NCBI RefSeq assembly: GCF_001679045.1
Contig: NZ_LYCK01000001.1
Location: 8,535 to 72,534, forward strand
DNA length: 64,000 bases
Direction of reading: 5' to 3'
DNA from: Haemophilus haemolyticus
Lineage (GTDB): Bacteria > Pseudomonadota > Gammaproteobacteria > Enterobacterales > Pasteurellaceae
How positions within the stretch are numbered: position 1 is the stretch's first letter; each line of letters begins with the position of its first letter. Made by a program: the position numbers and the translations under genes. Shown in pieces: positions 1 to 8,971 of this stretch. Below the pieces are notes generated by a model. The model searched no databases. It had not been told where the DNA came from and was given only the letters and a program-made list of their open reading frames with translations.

Positions 1-2
1 TT

Positions 3-815
3 GAAACCCAGCAAGATCTAAATCGTTTACATAATGCTATTGTCCATACCTTGTTAATGGGGGCAGATGCAAAAGGTATTGATTTATTTGCATCTGGCGA
101 TGTGCCGATTAGCTCTCGTCCATTCCTTTTAGGGCAGGTTGTGGATCATCAAGGGCAACAAATTGCTAATCAAGTTATTGCAAGTAATTTTGCCACTTAC
201 TTGATTCAAAATAAATTACAAACTCGTCGATTACAAAACGGGCATACCGTGCAATTTGTTGCGATTCCAATGATTGCCAATCACGTAGAAGTGCGTGCGC
301 AGAAATATCTACCATTGGTTCGTAAAGCGGCTGAACGTTATGGCATTGATGAAAGTTTGATCTTAGGTATCATGCAAACAGAATCTAGTTTTAACCCATA
401 TGCGATTAGCTATGCAAATGCAATTGGATTAATGCAAGTCGTGCCTCATACAGCAGGCCGAGATGTGTTTGCAATGAAAGGAAAGGGCGGTCAACCATCA
501 ACGCGTTATTTATATGATCCTGCGAATAATATTGATGCTGGCGTATCTTATTTATGGATTTTGCAAAATCAATATTTAGATGGAATTACGAATCCGACCT
601 CAAAACGTTTTGCAATGATTTCTGCTTATAATAGTGGTGCCGGTGCTGTATTGCGTGTTTTTGATAATGATAAGGATATGGCGATTTACAAAATTAACCA
701 AATGTATCCAGAGCAAGTTTATCGCATTCTAACGACGGCTCACCCATCATCACAAGCTCGCAATTATTTGTTGAAAGTAGATAAAGCACAGAAAAAATTC
801 CGTGTAAGACGATAG
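3..815 (+). CDS. mltC: Membrane-bound lytic murein transglycosylase C, 3' part
   Basis: The gene is cut by the window start; the frame is open from base 3, and the first in-window Met-type codon is not the true start. The product cleaves the MurNAc-GlcNAc bond of peptidoglycan with formation of 1,6-anhydro ends, and in the family is an outer-membrane lipoprotein facing the periplasm. The visible part carries the SLT domain: a catalytic Glu in the [13 protein letters not shown] segment, GLMQV, and AYNSGAGAV near the C-terminus. The missing N-terminus would hold the lipoprotein signal and about a quarter of the protein. A hairpin terminator follows directly. In E. coli mltC also lies a few genes from a tRNA-Phe gene (from memory). 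Confidence 0.9.
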   Translation, partial: ETQQDLNRLHNAIVHTLLMGADAKGIDLFASGDVPISSRPFLLGQVVDHQGQQIANQVIASNFATYLIQNKLQTRRLQNGHTVQFVAIPMIANHVEVRAQKYLPLVRKAAERYGIDESLILGIMQTESSFNPYAISYANAIGLMQVVPHTAGRDVFAMKGKGGQPSTRYLYDPANNIDAGVSYLWILQNQYLDGITNPTSKRFAMISAYNSGAGAVLRVFDNDKDMAIYKINQMYPEQVYRILTTAHPSSQARNYLLKVDKAQKKFRVRR

Positions 816-836
816 TTGGATTTTTTCAGATAATTA

Positions 837-873
837 AAAATGCTCGTTGGGAAATACCATCGAGCATTTTTTA
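837..873 (+). terminator. Rho-independent terminator of mltC
   Basis: The arms AAAATGCTCG and CGAGCATTTT enclose a 14-base loop and are followed by a short T run. It lies 22 bases after the mltC stop codon. Confidence 0.8.
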
Positions 874-985
874 TAATAAGTGCGGTTTATTTTACAATAA
901 TTTTATTATTTCGTTGTTTTAATAAACATATTGATGATTAACTATTCAAACGCAACGTTTTTTTGTATTTTTTTAAATTTAGGTG

Positions 986-1014
986 TTGACCGAATCCCGA
1001 AAAAATAGTTTAAT
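986..1014 (+). promoter_or_regulatory. Sigma70 promoter of the tRNA-Phe/tRNA-Asn unit
   Basis: A -35 TTGACC at 986-991 and a -10 TTTAAT at 1009-1014 are separated by exactly 17 bases and followed by a GC-containing discriminator (ACGCTCCG), as expected for a stable-RNA promoter under growth-rate control. The first tRNA begins 36 bases after the -10. The rest of 874-985 holds only one USS and AT-rich sequence. Confidence 0.7.
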
Positions 1015-1050
1015 ACGCTCCGTTGTCAGGCAGTAGCCAATAACGATAAC

Positions 1051-1126
1051 GCCTCGATAGCTCAGTCGGTAGAGCAGGGGATTGAAAATCCCCGTGTCGG
1101 TGGTTCGATTCCGCCTCGAGGCACCA
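1051..1126 (+). tRNA. tRNA-Phe (GAA)
   Basis: A 76-base cloverleaf with the acceptor arm GCCTCGA pairing with TCGAGGC, the anticodon loop TTGAAAA (GAA), the T-loop GGTTCGATTCC, and an encoded CCA end. It is the first of two tRNAs behind a common promoter, with only two bases between them, so they are processed from one precursor. Confidence 0.98.
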
Positions 1127-1128
1127 TT

Positions 1129-1204
1129 TCCTCCTTAGTTCAGTCGGTAGAACGGTGGACTGTTAATCCATATGTCGCAGGTTCGAGTCCCGCAGGAGGA
1201 GCCA
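1129..1204 (+). tRNA. tRNA-Asn (GTT)
   Basis: A 76-base cloverleaf with the acceptor TCCTCCT pairing with AGGAGGA, the anticodon loop CTGTTAA (GTT), the T-arm GCAGGTTCGAGTCCCGC, and an encoded CCA. It is followed within 10 bases by a strong terminator. Confidence 0.98.
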
Positions 1205-1212
1205 AATTTAGA

Positions 1213-1243
1213 AAAGCCGCTAAAGAAATTTAGCGGCTTTTTG
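1213..1243 (+). terminator. Terminator of the tRNA-Phe/Asn transcript
   Basis: A perfect 12-bp stem, AAAGCCGCTAAA with TTTAGCGGCTTT, around a GAAA tetraloop, followed by TT and further T-rich bases. Confidence 0.9.
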
Positions 1244-1617
1244 CTATATCTTGTACCAGCACATAAATGATTTCTCCGTTTAAAACGGAAGTTATTAACC
1301 ATCAGAATTAATTCTGTTTTTCCTTATCTTCTTTCTTTTGTATTTTCATTAATGCTTTGAATCAGTAAAGAAAAACGTTCATATGAACCTTGTGTATATT
1401 TATAAAGATTATATCTAGTTATAAAAGGAGTGGTTTCTTACAGCTTGTAATAATGAAATAAAGCCTTTATAGGGCATTCAAGGAAAACTCTTTGCCATAT
1501 CTAATAATCAGGTCTTATCTTCTATAGTTTACTGTTTTTGATATTGAATCTTGGAGGGGGTATTGTGATGGAATATGAGACGAGAAATAAGATAAAACTA
1601 ATAATAGTAGATAAAAC
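1244..1617. other. Intergenic stretch without a recognised gene
   Basis: About 370 AT-rich bases lie between the tRNA terminator and the tRNA-Leu terminator. I see no protein of recognisable family. The only coding-like signal is a 21-codon ORF behind a strong ribosome site at its right edge, listed separately. It could be decayed sequence next to the tRNA genes, but no att-like repeat or integrase remnant is visible. Confidence 0.5.
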
Positions 1618-1633
1618 AAAACCCCGCGATTAG
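1568..1633 (+). CDS. Possible 21-residue peptide ORF, unrecognised
   Basis: An ATG at 1568 sits 7 bases after a GGAGGGGG Shine-Dalgarno sequence (1553-1560), unusually strong for this genome. The 21-residue product is basic with a short hydrophobic patch (KLIIV). Its last codons run into the left arm of the GC-rich terminator at 1621-1644, so transcription from the left would end inside or just after it. I recognise no family. It could equally be a chance ORF or the leftover 5' end of a lost gene. Confidence 0.2.
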   Translation: MEYETRNKIKLIIVDKTKPRD

Positions 1634-1652
1634 TTTCGCGGGGTTTTGTTTA
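1618..1652 (-). terminator. Bidirectional terminator after secG-tRNA-Leu
   Basis: The stem CCCCGCGA with TCGCGGGG around a 6-base loop has T-rich tails on both strands. On the minus strand it ends the secG/tRNA-Leu transcript; on the plus strand it would stop anything coming from the 1244-1617 stretch. Confidence 0.85.
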
Positions 1653-1658
1653 GTTAAA

Positions 1659-1744
1659 TGGTGCTCTGGGCGAGACTTGAACTCGCACGACCTGTGGTCA
1701 CTACCCCCTCAAGATAGCGTGTCTACCAATTCCACCACCAGAGC
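1659..1744 (-). tRNA. tRNA-Leu (GAG)
   Basis: An 86-base class II tRNA on the minus strand. The acceptor GCTCTGG pairs with CCAGAGC, the anticodon loop is TTGAGGG (GAG), there is an extended variable arm, the T-loop GTTCAAGTC is present and CCA is encoded. It lies 23 bases downstream of secG on the same strand, the same arrangement as E. coli secG-leuU, so cotranscription with secG is likely. Confidence 0.97.
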
Positions 1745-1767
1745 GTTAATTTTATGCTAATCCTATT

Positions 1768-2109
1768 TTATTGTGGGATGTCGCTATTTTTATTGTCTTT
1801 CGCTGGAGCTGTTTGTTGTTGCTGAACTTGCTCTGCAGCTTTTGATAAATCGTCAAAAGCACCTTTTTGAATATTGCCTTTATGTGAATTCATGTTACCT
1901 AAAACAAGAGCAATAACAAAAAATGCGGTTGCTAAAATCGCGCTAGTACGTGTTAAAAAGTTACCTGCACCAGCAGAGCCAAACATTGTACCTGATGCGC
2001 CACCACCAAAAGATGCGCCAGCATTCGCTCCTTTACCTTGTTGAACGAGAATAAACCCGATCAAGGCAATCGCGACAACAACATAAATAAATAAAAGAAC
2101 TTGATACAT
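1768..2109 (-). CDS. secG: Preprotein translocase subunit SecG
   Basis: Small inner-membrane subunit of the SecYEG channel, which stimulates SecA-driven export by inverting its topology. The 113-residue product has two hydrophobic helices (about residues 3-21 and 52-71) separated by a Gly/Ala-rich cytoplasmic loop with the family sequence GFILVQQGKGANAGASFGGG. The tail is polar and Gln-rich, as in other SecG proteins, and its length matches E. coli SecG (110). A ribosome site AGAGAGAAAAA precedes the ATG. tRNA-Leu follows on the same strand. Confidence 0.95.
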   Translation of the reverse strand: MYQVLLFIYVVVAIALIGFILVQQGKGANAGASFGGGASGTMFGSAGAGNFLTRTSAILATAFFVIALVLGNMNSHKGNIQKGAFDDLSKAAEQVQQQQTAPAKDNKNSDIPQ

Positions 2110-2217
2110 TTTTTCTCTCTAATTTGCAATTTTGCAAGAAAACTGGTCGTGAATGTTATAGAAAATTCAATTTTCTCGCAAGTGCTTTGCATAAAAAAAA
2201 TATTAATTGGTTTAACT

Positions 2218-4173
2218 TTAATCAGTTTGACCGTTTGATTTACTCGATTTTTTTACCGCACTTTTAGGTTTGGTTCTATCGGATTTGATCATTTTAATGC
2301 GGCTTAATTGTCTTAATGCATTAAGATCTACAAAACGGACTAAATCAGGCAACATTTGATTCAAGTTATGCATAAATTGCTGATAGGTTGCTTGTTTTTG
2401 ACTAATGTCTGTGAGTTGCGATTCCCAATGGGCCGTCATATCTGGTTGGGTGGCAATATCTGGTAATGCCTGAATTAAAATTCTTCCTGTTTCTGTACTG
2501 TGAATATTTCGCCCTTTTTTCGTTAAAAAACCGCGTTTAAAAAGTAATTCAATGATGCCTGCACGAGTAGCCTCTGTACCCAATCCATCGGTTTCTCGCA
2601 GAATTTTTTTGAGTTCTTTATCCTGTACAAACCTTGCAATCCCCGTCATTGCTGAAAGCAAGGTTGCATCCGTGAAAGGCTTTGGCGGCTGAGTTTTTTT
2701 ACTTATGACTTCTCCGCGTTCACAATGCAAAATTTGTCCTTTCTTTACTATTGGTAATAAGGGTTCTTGATTTTCTGTATCGTCTTCTTTGCCTAACAAT
2801 TCTTTCCACCCGGCCGTTTGTAAATTTCGCGCTTGAGCTATAAAAGTACCGCCGGCAATGTTTAATGTGATTTTGCTTTTACGATATTCTGCGTCAGGAC
2901 AAAATTGCATTAAATATTGGCGAGCGATAAGGCTGTAAATATTACGTTCTTCTTGTGTTAGATTTACTGGACGATTTTTGGCCGTTGGAATGATTGCATG
3001 GTGAGCTTCTACTTTTTTATCATTCCAACAGCGATTTCTTTGTTCAGTTGAAATGACATTTGGTAAGCGTTGATAAGCTTCAAAATGGGTTGAAATTGCA
3101 TTTAATACGTTATGGCGTTCTGCAAAATGTTCTTCGGGCAAATAGCGACAATCAGAACGCGGATAAGTAATTAAACGATGAGTTTCATATAGGCGTTGAC
3201 ACGTATCTAATACGGTTTGAGCGGACATACCAAATCGCTTTGCTGCATCAATTTGTAACGCAGAAAGGGAATAAGGCAAGGGCGCCGTTTCTTTTTCACG
3301 AACGTCTTTGTATTCGGTTACTTCCGCAGGTTGATTTGTAATACGTTTTACAACGTTTTCTGCTAATCCTTTAGAGAGCACCCTGCCGTCATCATCTTGG
3401 TAATCTTCACAAGCTTTGCTTGGTTGCCATAAGACACTGAAAAGTGCGGTTGATTTTTCCTGAGTTTTTTCTTCTTTATTCTCTGGATTAATCCAAGCGA
3501 GCACTTCAAAAAAGTCTTTGGGTTGGAAATGTTCAATTTCCAAATCTCGACGTACAATTAAACCTAGTACTGGGGTTTGTACTCGACCAACTGAAAGCAC
3601 GCCATCATAGCCAGTTTGTCTGCCACGAATGGTATAGGCTCTGGTCATATTAATGCCATAAAGCCAATCGGCGCGGGCTCGTGCGAGTGCGGATGTGGCA
3701 AGAGGAATAAAGTTACGGTTGGGTTGTAATTTTTTAACCGCTTTTTCTACTGCACTTGGATTTAGGTCGCTAATCAAGCAGCGTAAAATTTTATCGCGTT
3801 TTTCGGCAGATAAATTGGCATAACTGAACACTTCATCTACAAGTAATTGTCCTTCTCTATCAGGGTCTCCTGCATTAACAAGTGTATCCGCTTGATGGAT
3901 CAGTTTTTCTACCACAGAAAGTTGTTTTTTTACTTCTTTTCGCGGTAAAAGTTGCCATTTTTCAGGAATGATAGGGAGATGTTCTAAACGCCATTGTTTG
4001 AATTTGGGATCATAGGCATTGGGTTCAGCTTGCTCGAGCAGATGCCCTACACACCAAGTTACCACATCATTATTGCCACATTTGATAAAACCATCCCCAC
4101 GTTGATGGGGTTTGGGGAGCACATCAGCAATAGCTCGAGCTAAGCTTGGTTTTTCAGCGATAAATAAACGCAT
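2218..4173 (-). CDS. topB: DNA topoisomerase III
   Basis: Type IA topoisomerase that decatenates replication intermediates by a strand-passage reaction through a 5'-phosphotyrosine. At 651 residues it matches E. coli TopB (653). The TOPRIM domain begins at the N-terminus ([15 protein letters not shown]) and holds the metal-binding DPDREGQ motif near residue 103. The active-site Tyr is in the [13 protein letters not shown] segment near residue 330. The Lys/Ser-rich tail is typical. It is the last gene of a ybaB-recR-topB group: the topB start is 15 bases after the recR stop, so the two are translationally close. Confidence 0.96.
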   Translation of the reverse strand: MRLFIAEKPSLARAIADVLPKPHQRGDGFIKCGNNDVVTWCVGHLLEQAEPNAYDPKFKQWRLEHLPIIPEKWQLLPRKEVKKQLSVVEKLIHQADTLVNAGDPDREGQLLVDEVFSYANLSAEKRDKILRCLISDLNPSAVEKAVKKLQPNRNFIPLATSALARARADWLYGINMTRAYTIRGRQTGYDGVLSVGRVQTPVLGLIVRRDLEIEHFQPKDFFEVLAWINPENKEEKTQEKSTALFSVLWQPSKACEDYQDDDGRVLSKGLAENVVKRITNQPAEVTEYKDVREKETAPLPYSLSALQIDAAKRFGMSAQTVLDTCQRLYETHRLITYPRSDCRYLPEEHFAERHNVLNAISTHFEAYQRLPNVISTEQRNRCWNDKKVEAHHAIIPTAKNRPVNLTQEERNIYSLIARQYLMQFCPDAEYRKSKITLNIAGGTFIAQARNLQTAGWKELLGKEDDTENQEPLLPIVKKGQILHCERGEVISKKTQPPKPFTDATLLSAMTGIARFVQDKELKKILRETDGLGTEATRAGIIELLFKRGFLTKKGRNIHSTETGRILIQALPDIATQPDMTAHWESQLTDISQKQATYQQFMHNLNQMLPDLVRFVDLNALRQLSRIKMIKSDRTKPKSAVKKSSKSNGQTD

Positions 4174-4188
4174 AATGGTATGAGGACA

Positions 4189-4791
4189 TTAGTCGATTTG
4201 ACGACGACCTAGAAAAGAGTGAGTCAGCGTTGTGCCGTCCACAGTTTCCAGTTCACCACCGACAGGAATGCCATGAGCGATACGACTCACTTTGATATTA
4301 TGTTGGCGGCACATTTCAGCGATGTAGTTTGCTGTTGCATCGCCTTCCACTGTTGGGTTTGTTGCAAGAATCACCTCGTGGAAAGATTCTTCTACTAAAC
4401 GTTTTTGCAGTAAATCTAAACCAATTTCACGAGGACCAATACCATCAAGTGGTGATAAGTGTCCCATTAAGACAAAATAACGTCCTGAAAATTGTCCAGT
4501 TTGCTCAATTGCTTGAATATCTGCTGGCATTTCAACGACACAAAGCAAACCTGAATTTTGACGGCGTAGATTATTGCAAATGTTGCAAGTGTCTTCTTCC
4601 GTAAAGTCTCGACATTGTGAACAATGACCAATTTTAGACATGGCTTCTGTGAGTGCTCGAGCTAAATTCATCCCACCGCTACGATTACGTTGTAAAAGAT
4701 GATAAGCCATACGTTGCGCAGATTTAGGCCCTACGCCTGGAAGACAACGTAAGTTTTCAATAAGGTGTTCTAAAAGTGGGCTGCTTTGCAT
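4189..4791 (-). CDS. recR: Recombination mediator protein RecR
   Basis: Cytoplasmic partner of RecF/RecO that loads RecA on SSB-coated gapped DNA. The 200-residue product has the N-terminal helix-hairpin-helix region ([17 protein letters not shown]), the zinc-binding Cys cluster (CSQC...CNIC, residues about 57-72), and the Toprim domain starting at [10 protein letters not shown]. The C-terminus has the family GIPVGGELE and GRRQ motifs. Length equals that of E. coli RecR (201). It sits between ybaB and topB; the ybaB-recR pair is conserved in many bacteria. Confidence 0.97.
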   Translation of the reverse strand: MQSSPLLEHLIENLRCLPGVGPKSAQRMAYHLLQRNRSGGMNLARALTEAMSKIGHCSQCRDFTEEDTCNICNNLRRQNSGLLCVVEMPADIQAIEQTGQFSGRYFVLMGHLSPLDGIGPREIGLDLLQKRLVEESFHEVILATNPTVEGDATANYIAEMCRQHNIKVSRIAHGIPVGGELETVDGTTLTHSFLGRRQID

Positions 4792-4822
4792 AGTGATTTA
4801 ATGAAAGGTAAATAAGAGATGA

Positions 4823-4845
4823 CGCGTGAATTTTATATTCACGCG
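4823..4845 (-). other. Intercistronic hairpin between ybaB and recR
   Basis: A perfect inverted repeat, CGCGTGAAT and ATTCACGCG, around a 5-base loop. It has no T run on the minus strand, so it looks more like an RNA-processing or stability hairpin inside the operon than a terminator. Confidence 0.5.
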
Positions 4846-4853
4846 CCTAATAA

Positions 4854-5183
4854 TTAAAACGGAAACTTCATTCCTGGAGGCAATGGCATTCCAGCAGTAA
4901 CCGATGCCATTTTTTCTTTTTGTAATTCTTCTGCACGACGTACCGCATCGTTAAAAGCGGCCGCGATTAAATCTTCTAACATTTCTTTATCGTCTTCCAT
5001 TAAAGACGGATCAATGTCAATGCGACGGCAGTTATGTGCACCATTAATTGTGATTTTCACTAAACCTGCACCAGATTCACCCGTTACTTCTAGTTGCGCG
5101 ATTTCTTCCTGCATTTTTTGCATTTTTTCTTGCATTTGTTGGGCTTGTTTCATTAAGCCGCCTAAACCGCCTTTTCCAAACAT
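4854..5183 (-). CDS. ybaB: Nucleoid-associated protein, YbaB/EbfC family
   Basis: Small homodimeric DNA-binding protein that coats DNA and influences gene expression; in the family it is almost always next to recR, as here. The start is placed at the ATG of [13 protein letters not shown], which has an AAGGA ribosome site 6 bases upstream; the open frame extends 12 codons further without family similarity. The 109-residue product (E. coli 109) has a Gln/Met-rich coiled N-terminus ([15 protein letters not shown]) and the conserved [16 protein letters not shown] and DKEMLEDLI segments. Confidence 0.95.
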   Translation of the reverse strand: MFGKGGLGGLMKQAQQMQEKMQKMQEEIAQLEVTGESGAGLVKITINGAHNCRRIDIDPSLMEDDKEMLEDLIAAAFNDAVRRAEELQKEKMASVTAGMPLPPGMKFPF

Positions 5184-5284
5184 AATGTTATCCTTTATTA
5201 AGTCAAAAATTGCGTGCATTCTAGCGAAAAAATAGGCTTTTGGGAACAGTGTGGTTAATGATTTGGGGTATTTAAAATCTCAGA

Positions 5285-5324
5285 AAATTTCACCGCACTT
5301 TTGAAGTCAAGTGCGGTGAAATTT
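5285..5324 (-). terminator. Paired-USS terminator downstream of rlmJ
   Basis: Two oppositely oriented uptake sequences form a perfect 16-bp stem (AAATTTCACCGCACTT and its complement) with an 8-base loop. It lies between the rlmJ stop and the ybaB promoter region, the usual place for Haemophilus USS-pair terminators. Confidence 0.75.
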
Positions 5325-5351
5325 AGTGGTGTTTAGAATGGGAAGAGACGG

Positions 5352-6197
5352 TTATTCAGGTGTAATCCATTCGACAGTCCAGTTTCCTGTACCTTCTGGA
5401 ACTAATGTTTTTGTGAGATAAGGCAAAATTTCTTTCATTTGGGTTTCTAATGTCCAAGGTGGATTAATTACCACCATACCGCTTGCCGTCATACCTCGTT
5501 GATCGCTGTCAGGGCGAACAGCGAGCTCAATTTTTAGAACTTTTCTAATCCCCGTTGTTTCTAATTCCTTAAAAATACGTTTAGTTTGTTTGCGTAATAC
5601 AACGGGATACCAAATCGCATAAGTGCCAGTGGCAAAACGCTTATAGCCTTCTTCAATAGCTTTGACGACAAGATCATAATCTTCTTTTAATTCATAAGGC
5701 GGATCGATTAGCACCAAGCCTCGGCGTTCTTTTGGAGGTAGCGTTGCTTTGACTTGTTGAAAGCCATTGTCACATTTTACGGTGACATTTTTGTAGTCAC
5801 TAAAATTATTGCGAAGGATTGGATAATCGCTAGGATGAAGCTCAGTCAATAGTGCGCGATCTTGTGGGCGCAACAATTCAGCAGCAATTAACGGCGAGCC
5901 AGCATAATAACGTAGTTCTTTGCCACCATAATTGAGTTTTTTGATCATTTTTACATAACGTGCAACATCTTCGGGTAAGTCTGTTTGATCCCACAAGCGT
6001 CCAATACCTTCTTTATATTCCCCCGTTTTTTCTGATTCGTTTGAGGATAAACGATAACGACCTACACCAGAGTGCGTATCCAAATAAAAAAAGCCTTTTT
6101 CTTTGAGTTTAAGATTTTCCAAAATGAGCATTAAGACGATATGTTTCAAGACATCGGCGTGATTGCCTGCATGGAATGAGTGACGATAACTCAGCAT
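5352..6197 (-). CDS. rlmJ: 23S rRNA (adenine(2030)-N6)-methyltransferase RlmJ
   Basis: SAM-dependent enzyme that methylates A2030 of 23S rRNA. At 281 residues it agrees with E. coli RlmJ (YhiR, 280). Recognisable segments are the N-terminal LSYRHSFHAGNHADVLKH, the SAM-binding region with LDTHSGVGRY, and the catalytic DPPYELKEDY (a D/N-PPY motif of N6-adenine methyltransferases) near residue 164. C-terminal SGMVVINPPW is also typical. In E. coli a competence phenotype (use of DNA as a nutrient) has been linked to this gene (from memory), which is of interest next to com genes. Confidence 0.95.
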   Translation of the reverse strand: MLSYRHSFHAGNHADVLKHIVLMLILENLKLKEKGFFYLDTHSGVGRYRLSSNESEKTGEYKEGIGRLWDQTDLPEDVARYVKMIKKLNYGGKELRYYAGSPLIAAELLRPQDRALLTELHPSDYPILRNNFSDYKNVTVKCDNGFQQVKATLPPKERRGLVLIDPPYELKEDYDLVVKAIEEGYKRFATGTYAIWYPVVLRKQTKRIFKELETTGIRKVLKIELAVRPDSDQRGMTASGMVVINPPWTLETQMKEILPYLTKTLVPEGTGNWTVEWITPE

Positions 6198-6221
6198 AAT
6201 ATATCCTTTGTTTAATAACGA

Positions 6222-6243
6222 AGGCGAGCCAATTGACTCGCCT
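6222..6243 (-). terminator. Probable terminator of mrcA
   Basis: The inverted repeat AGGCGAG/CTCGCCT has an 8-base loop, between the mrcA stop and the rlmJ start. Its minus-strand tail is only moderately T-rich, so termination may be partial. Confidence 0.5.
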
Positions 6244-6269
6244 GATTATGCACTAAAGTGCGGTCATTT

Positions 6270-8873
6270 TTAGAAGAGTTCTTCTGGCTGGCTAACTGGC
6301 ACGGGCGCTTTTCCTCCAGTACCATTTAAGCGTTGTTGTAATTCTGGTGGCACATAGTAACCGCGCTCTTGCATTTCGGAAACGTATGTACGGGTTGGTT
6401 CAGTTCCTACAATAAAGTATTCTTTTCTTCCACCAGATGGAGAGAGCAAACCAGTCATCGTATCAATACTTTTTTCCATAATTTTTGGTGGTAATGGTAA
6501 TTTACGTTCTGGTTTATCGCTCAATGCTGTTTTCATATAAGCGACCCAAGCTGGCATTGCAGTTTTCGCACCTGCTTCACCTTTACCCAATACTCGTTTG
6601 TTGTCATCAAACCCGACATAAGTTGTGGTTACTAAGTTTGCGCCAAATCCTGCATACCAAGCCACTTTTGAACTATTGGTGGTACCTGTTTTACCGCCTA
6701 TATCGCTACGTTTAATAGTTTGTGCAATACGCCAGCTGGTTCCTTTCCAGTCTAGATCTTGCTCACCATAAATCGCCGTATTTAAGGCGCTGCGAATTAA
6801 AAATGCTAACTCGCCACTGATTACTCGAGGAGCATATTCTATCTTAGATGAACCATTTTTTGCATCCGCCATTAAATCTATCGCATCTTCTTTAAGTGCA
6901 GTGACATTTGACTGTAATTCTGGCAGTTCAGGCACAGTTTCAGGTTGTTGATCAACTTCCTCACCGTTTGTACTGTCATCTGATGGTTTTAAGGCATTTT
7001 CGCCTAAAGGAATATTCGCAAAGCCGTTGATTTTGTCTTTCGTTTCACCATAAACAACTGGGATATCATTACACTCAATACAAGCAATTTTAGGGTTTGC
7101 AACAAACAAGTCTTTACCCGTGTTATCTTGAATTTTTTCAATGATATAAGGTTCAATGAGGAAACCGCCATTATCAAACACCGCATAAGCTCTAGCCATT
7201 TCTAATGGTGTGAAAGAGGCTGCGCCAAGCGCTAAGGCTTCACTTGCAAAATATTGATCACGTTTAAAACCAAAACGTTGTAAAAATTCTGCTGTGAAAT
7301 CAATACCTGCCGTTTGGATAGCACGAATAGCAATCATATTTTTGGATTGACCTAATCCTACGCGTAAACGCATTGGACCATCATAACGATCAGGTGAGTT
7401 TTTTGGTTGCCACAGTTTTTGTCCTGGTTTTTGAATAGAAATTGGGCTGTCTTGTAATACGCTAGAAAGTGTTAAACCTTTTTCTAATGCCGCTGCGTAA
7501 ATAAATGGTTTGATAGAAGAACCCACTTGAACTAAGGATTGTGTCGCACGGTTGAACTTACTTTGTTCATAGCTAAAGCCACCAACAATAGCTTCAATCG
7601 CACCATTATCTGAGTTAATAGATACTAATGCAGAGTTGGCAGCTGGAATTTGTCCTAATTGCCATTCACCATTAGTGCGTTGACGAATCCAAATTTGCTC
7701 ACCTACTTTTACAGGATTACTTCTGCCAGTCCAACGCATTGCATTAGTGGATAGCGTCATTTTTTCACCGGATGCTAATAATAGATCCGTACCACCTTTT
7801 GCCATTCCAACCACAGCCGCTGGAATAAATGGTTCAGAATCTGGCAATTTACGTAAAAACGCTAGAATACGTTCATCATCCCAAGCAGCTTCATTTTTTT
7901 GCCATAAAGGCGCACCACCACGATATCCGCGACGCATATCGTAATCAATTAAGTTGTTACGTACGGCTTTTTGGGCTTCAGCTTGGTCTTTTGAAAGTAC
8001 AGTGGTAAATACTTTATAACCACTGGTGTAGGCGTTTTCTTCACCAAAACGGCGAACCATTTCTTGGCGAACCATTTCAGTGACATAATCAGCACGAAAT
8101 TCAAATTTTGCGCCATGATAACTAGCAACGATAGGCTCTTTTAATGCAGCATCATATTCTTCTTTGCTTATGTATTTTTCATCTAACATTCGGCTTAGCA
8201 CCACATTGCGGCGTTCTTCTGAGCGTTTTAAAGAATAAAGCGGGTTCATGGTTGAAGGTGCTTTTGGTAAGCCTGCGATAATGGCCATTTCCGATAATGT
8301 CAATTCATTTAATGATTTACCGAAATAGGTTTGTGCAGCAGCCGCAACACCATAAGAACGATAGCCTAAAAAGATTTTGTTTAAATAAAGCTCTAAGATT
8401 TCTTGTTTGGTTAGGGTATTTTCAATTTCTACGGCAAGTACGGCTTCACGAGCTTTGCGAATAATAGTTTTTTCTGGGGTTAAGAAAAAGTTACGTGCTA
8501 ATTGTTGGGTGATCGTACTTGCACCTTGTGATGCGCCACCATTATTCACTGCAACAAATAACGCACGGGCAATGCCGATAGGGTCTAATCCGTGATGATC
8601 GTAAAAGCGGCTATCTTCTGTCGCTAAAAATGCATCAATTAAGCGTTGTGGTACTTCAGCTAATTTTACTGGAATACGTCGTTGCTCACCCACTTCACCA
8701 ATTAATTTACCGTCGGCCGTATAAATCTGCATTGGCTGTTGTAATTCAACGGTTTTTAATGCTTCTACTGAGGGCAATTCTGATTTTAGGTGGAAATACA
8801 GCATTCCGCCTGCGACTAAACCTAAAATACATAAAGTTAATAGGGTACTAAATATTAATTTTGCGATCCGCAT
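6270..8873 (-). CDS. mrcA: Penicillin-binding protein 1A
   Basis: Bifunctional inner-membrane enzyme that polymerises glycan strands from lipid II and crosslinks the stem peptides in the periplasm. At 867 residues it has an N-terminal membrane anchor (about 8-28). The glycosyltransferase domain carries its catalytic Glu in ATEDSRFYDHHG and QGASTITQQLARN. The transpeptidase domain shows SSIKPF (SxxK), SKN and KTGTTN in the right order. As in E. coli it is divergent from the PilM-N-O-P-Q operon. Its start codon overlaps the CRP-S site of the com operon. Confidence 0.97.
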   Translation of the reverse strand: MRIAKLIFSTLLTLCILGLVAGGMLYFHLKSELPSVEALKTVELQQPMQIYTADGKLIGEVGEQRRIPVKLAEVPQRLIDAFLATEDSRFYDHHGLDPIGIARALFVAVNNGGASQGASTITQQLARNFFLTPEKTIIRKAREAVLAVEIENTLTKQEILELYLNKIFLGYRSYGVAAAAQTYFGKSLNELTLSEMAIIAGLPKAPSTMNPLYSLKRSEERRNVVLSRMLDEKYISKEEYDAALKEPIVASYHGAKFEFRADYVTEMVRQEMVRRFGEENAYTSGYKVFTTVLSKDQAEAQKAVRNNLIDYDMRRGYRGGAPLWQKNEAAWDDERILAFLRKLPDSEPFIPAAVVGMAKGGTDLLLASGEKMTLSTNAMRWTGRSNPVKVGEQIWIRQRTNGEWQLGQIPAANSALVSINSDNGAIEAIVGGFSYEQSKFNRATQSLVQVGSSIKPFIYAAALEKGLTLSSVLQDSPISIQKPGQKLWQPKNSPDRYDGPMRLRVGLGQSKNMIAIRAIQTAGIDFTAEFLQRFGFKRDQYFASEALALGAASFTPLEMARAYAVFDNGGFLIEPYIIEKIQDNTGKDLFVANPKIACIECNDIPVVYGETKDKINGFANIPLGENALKPSDDSTNGEEVDQQPETVPELPELQSNVTALKEDAIDLMADAKNGSSKIEYAPRVISGELAFLIRSALNTAIYGEQDLDWKGTSWRIAQTIKRSDIGGKTGTTNSSKVAWYAGFGANLVTTTYVGFDDNKRVLGKGEAGAKTAMPAWVAYMKTALSDKPERKLPLPPKIMEKSIDTMTGLLSPSGGRKEYFIVGTEPTRTYVSEMQERGYYVPPELQQRLNGTGGKAPVPVSQPEELF

Positions 8874-8880
8874 CGTAAAA
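8859..8880 (+). promoter_or_regulatory. CRP-S (Sxy-dependent) site of comABCDEF
   Basis: A 22-bp element with TGCGA-N6-TCGTA at its core and T/A flanks (TTTT...AAAA). It matches the competence CRP-S consensus, whose half-site is TGCGA rather than TGTGA. Such sites need both CRP-cAMP and Sxy/TfoX. It begins 113 bases upstream of the comA start and covers the first codons of divergent mrcA, so CRP bound here could also affect mrcA. Confidence 0.85.
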
Positions 8881-8971
8881 TTCTCGCTTCGTTAATGAAT
8901 ATTCTTGTTAAGAGACCTATGATTTGGCTGCTAAGTATAAAAGATTCAGCCTTTAAAGAATAGGAAAGAAT

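Noticed and set aside
1051..1204. Integrated element at the tRNA genes
   Set aside because: No integrase, no repeat of the tRNA 3' end and no phage-like genes are visible nearby.
5285..5324. Short inverted repeats read as a CRISPR-like or mobile-element repeat
   Set aside because: These are paired uptake sequences, found throughout the window at gene ends, without spacers of regular size.
8407..8595. Plus-strand ORFs inside mrcA and similar shadow ORFs in other long genes
   Set aside because: They lie antisense or out of frame within strongly supported genes and show no family motif or ribosome site.
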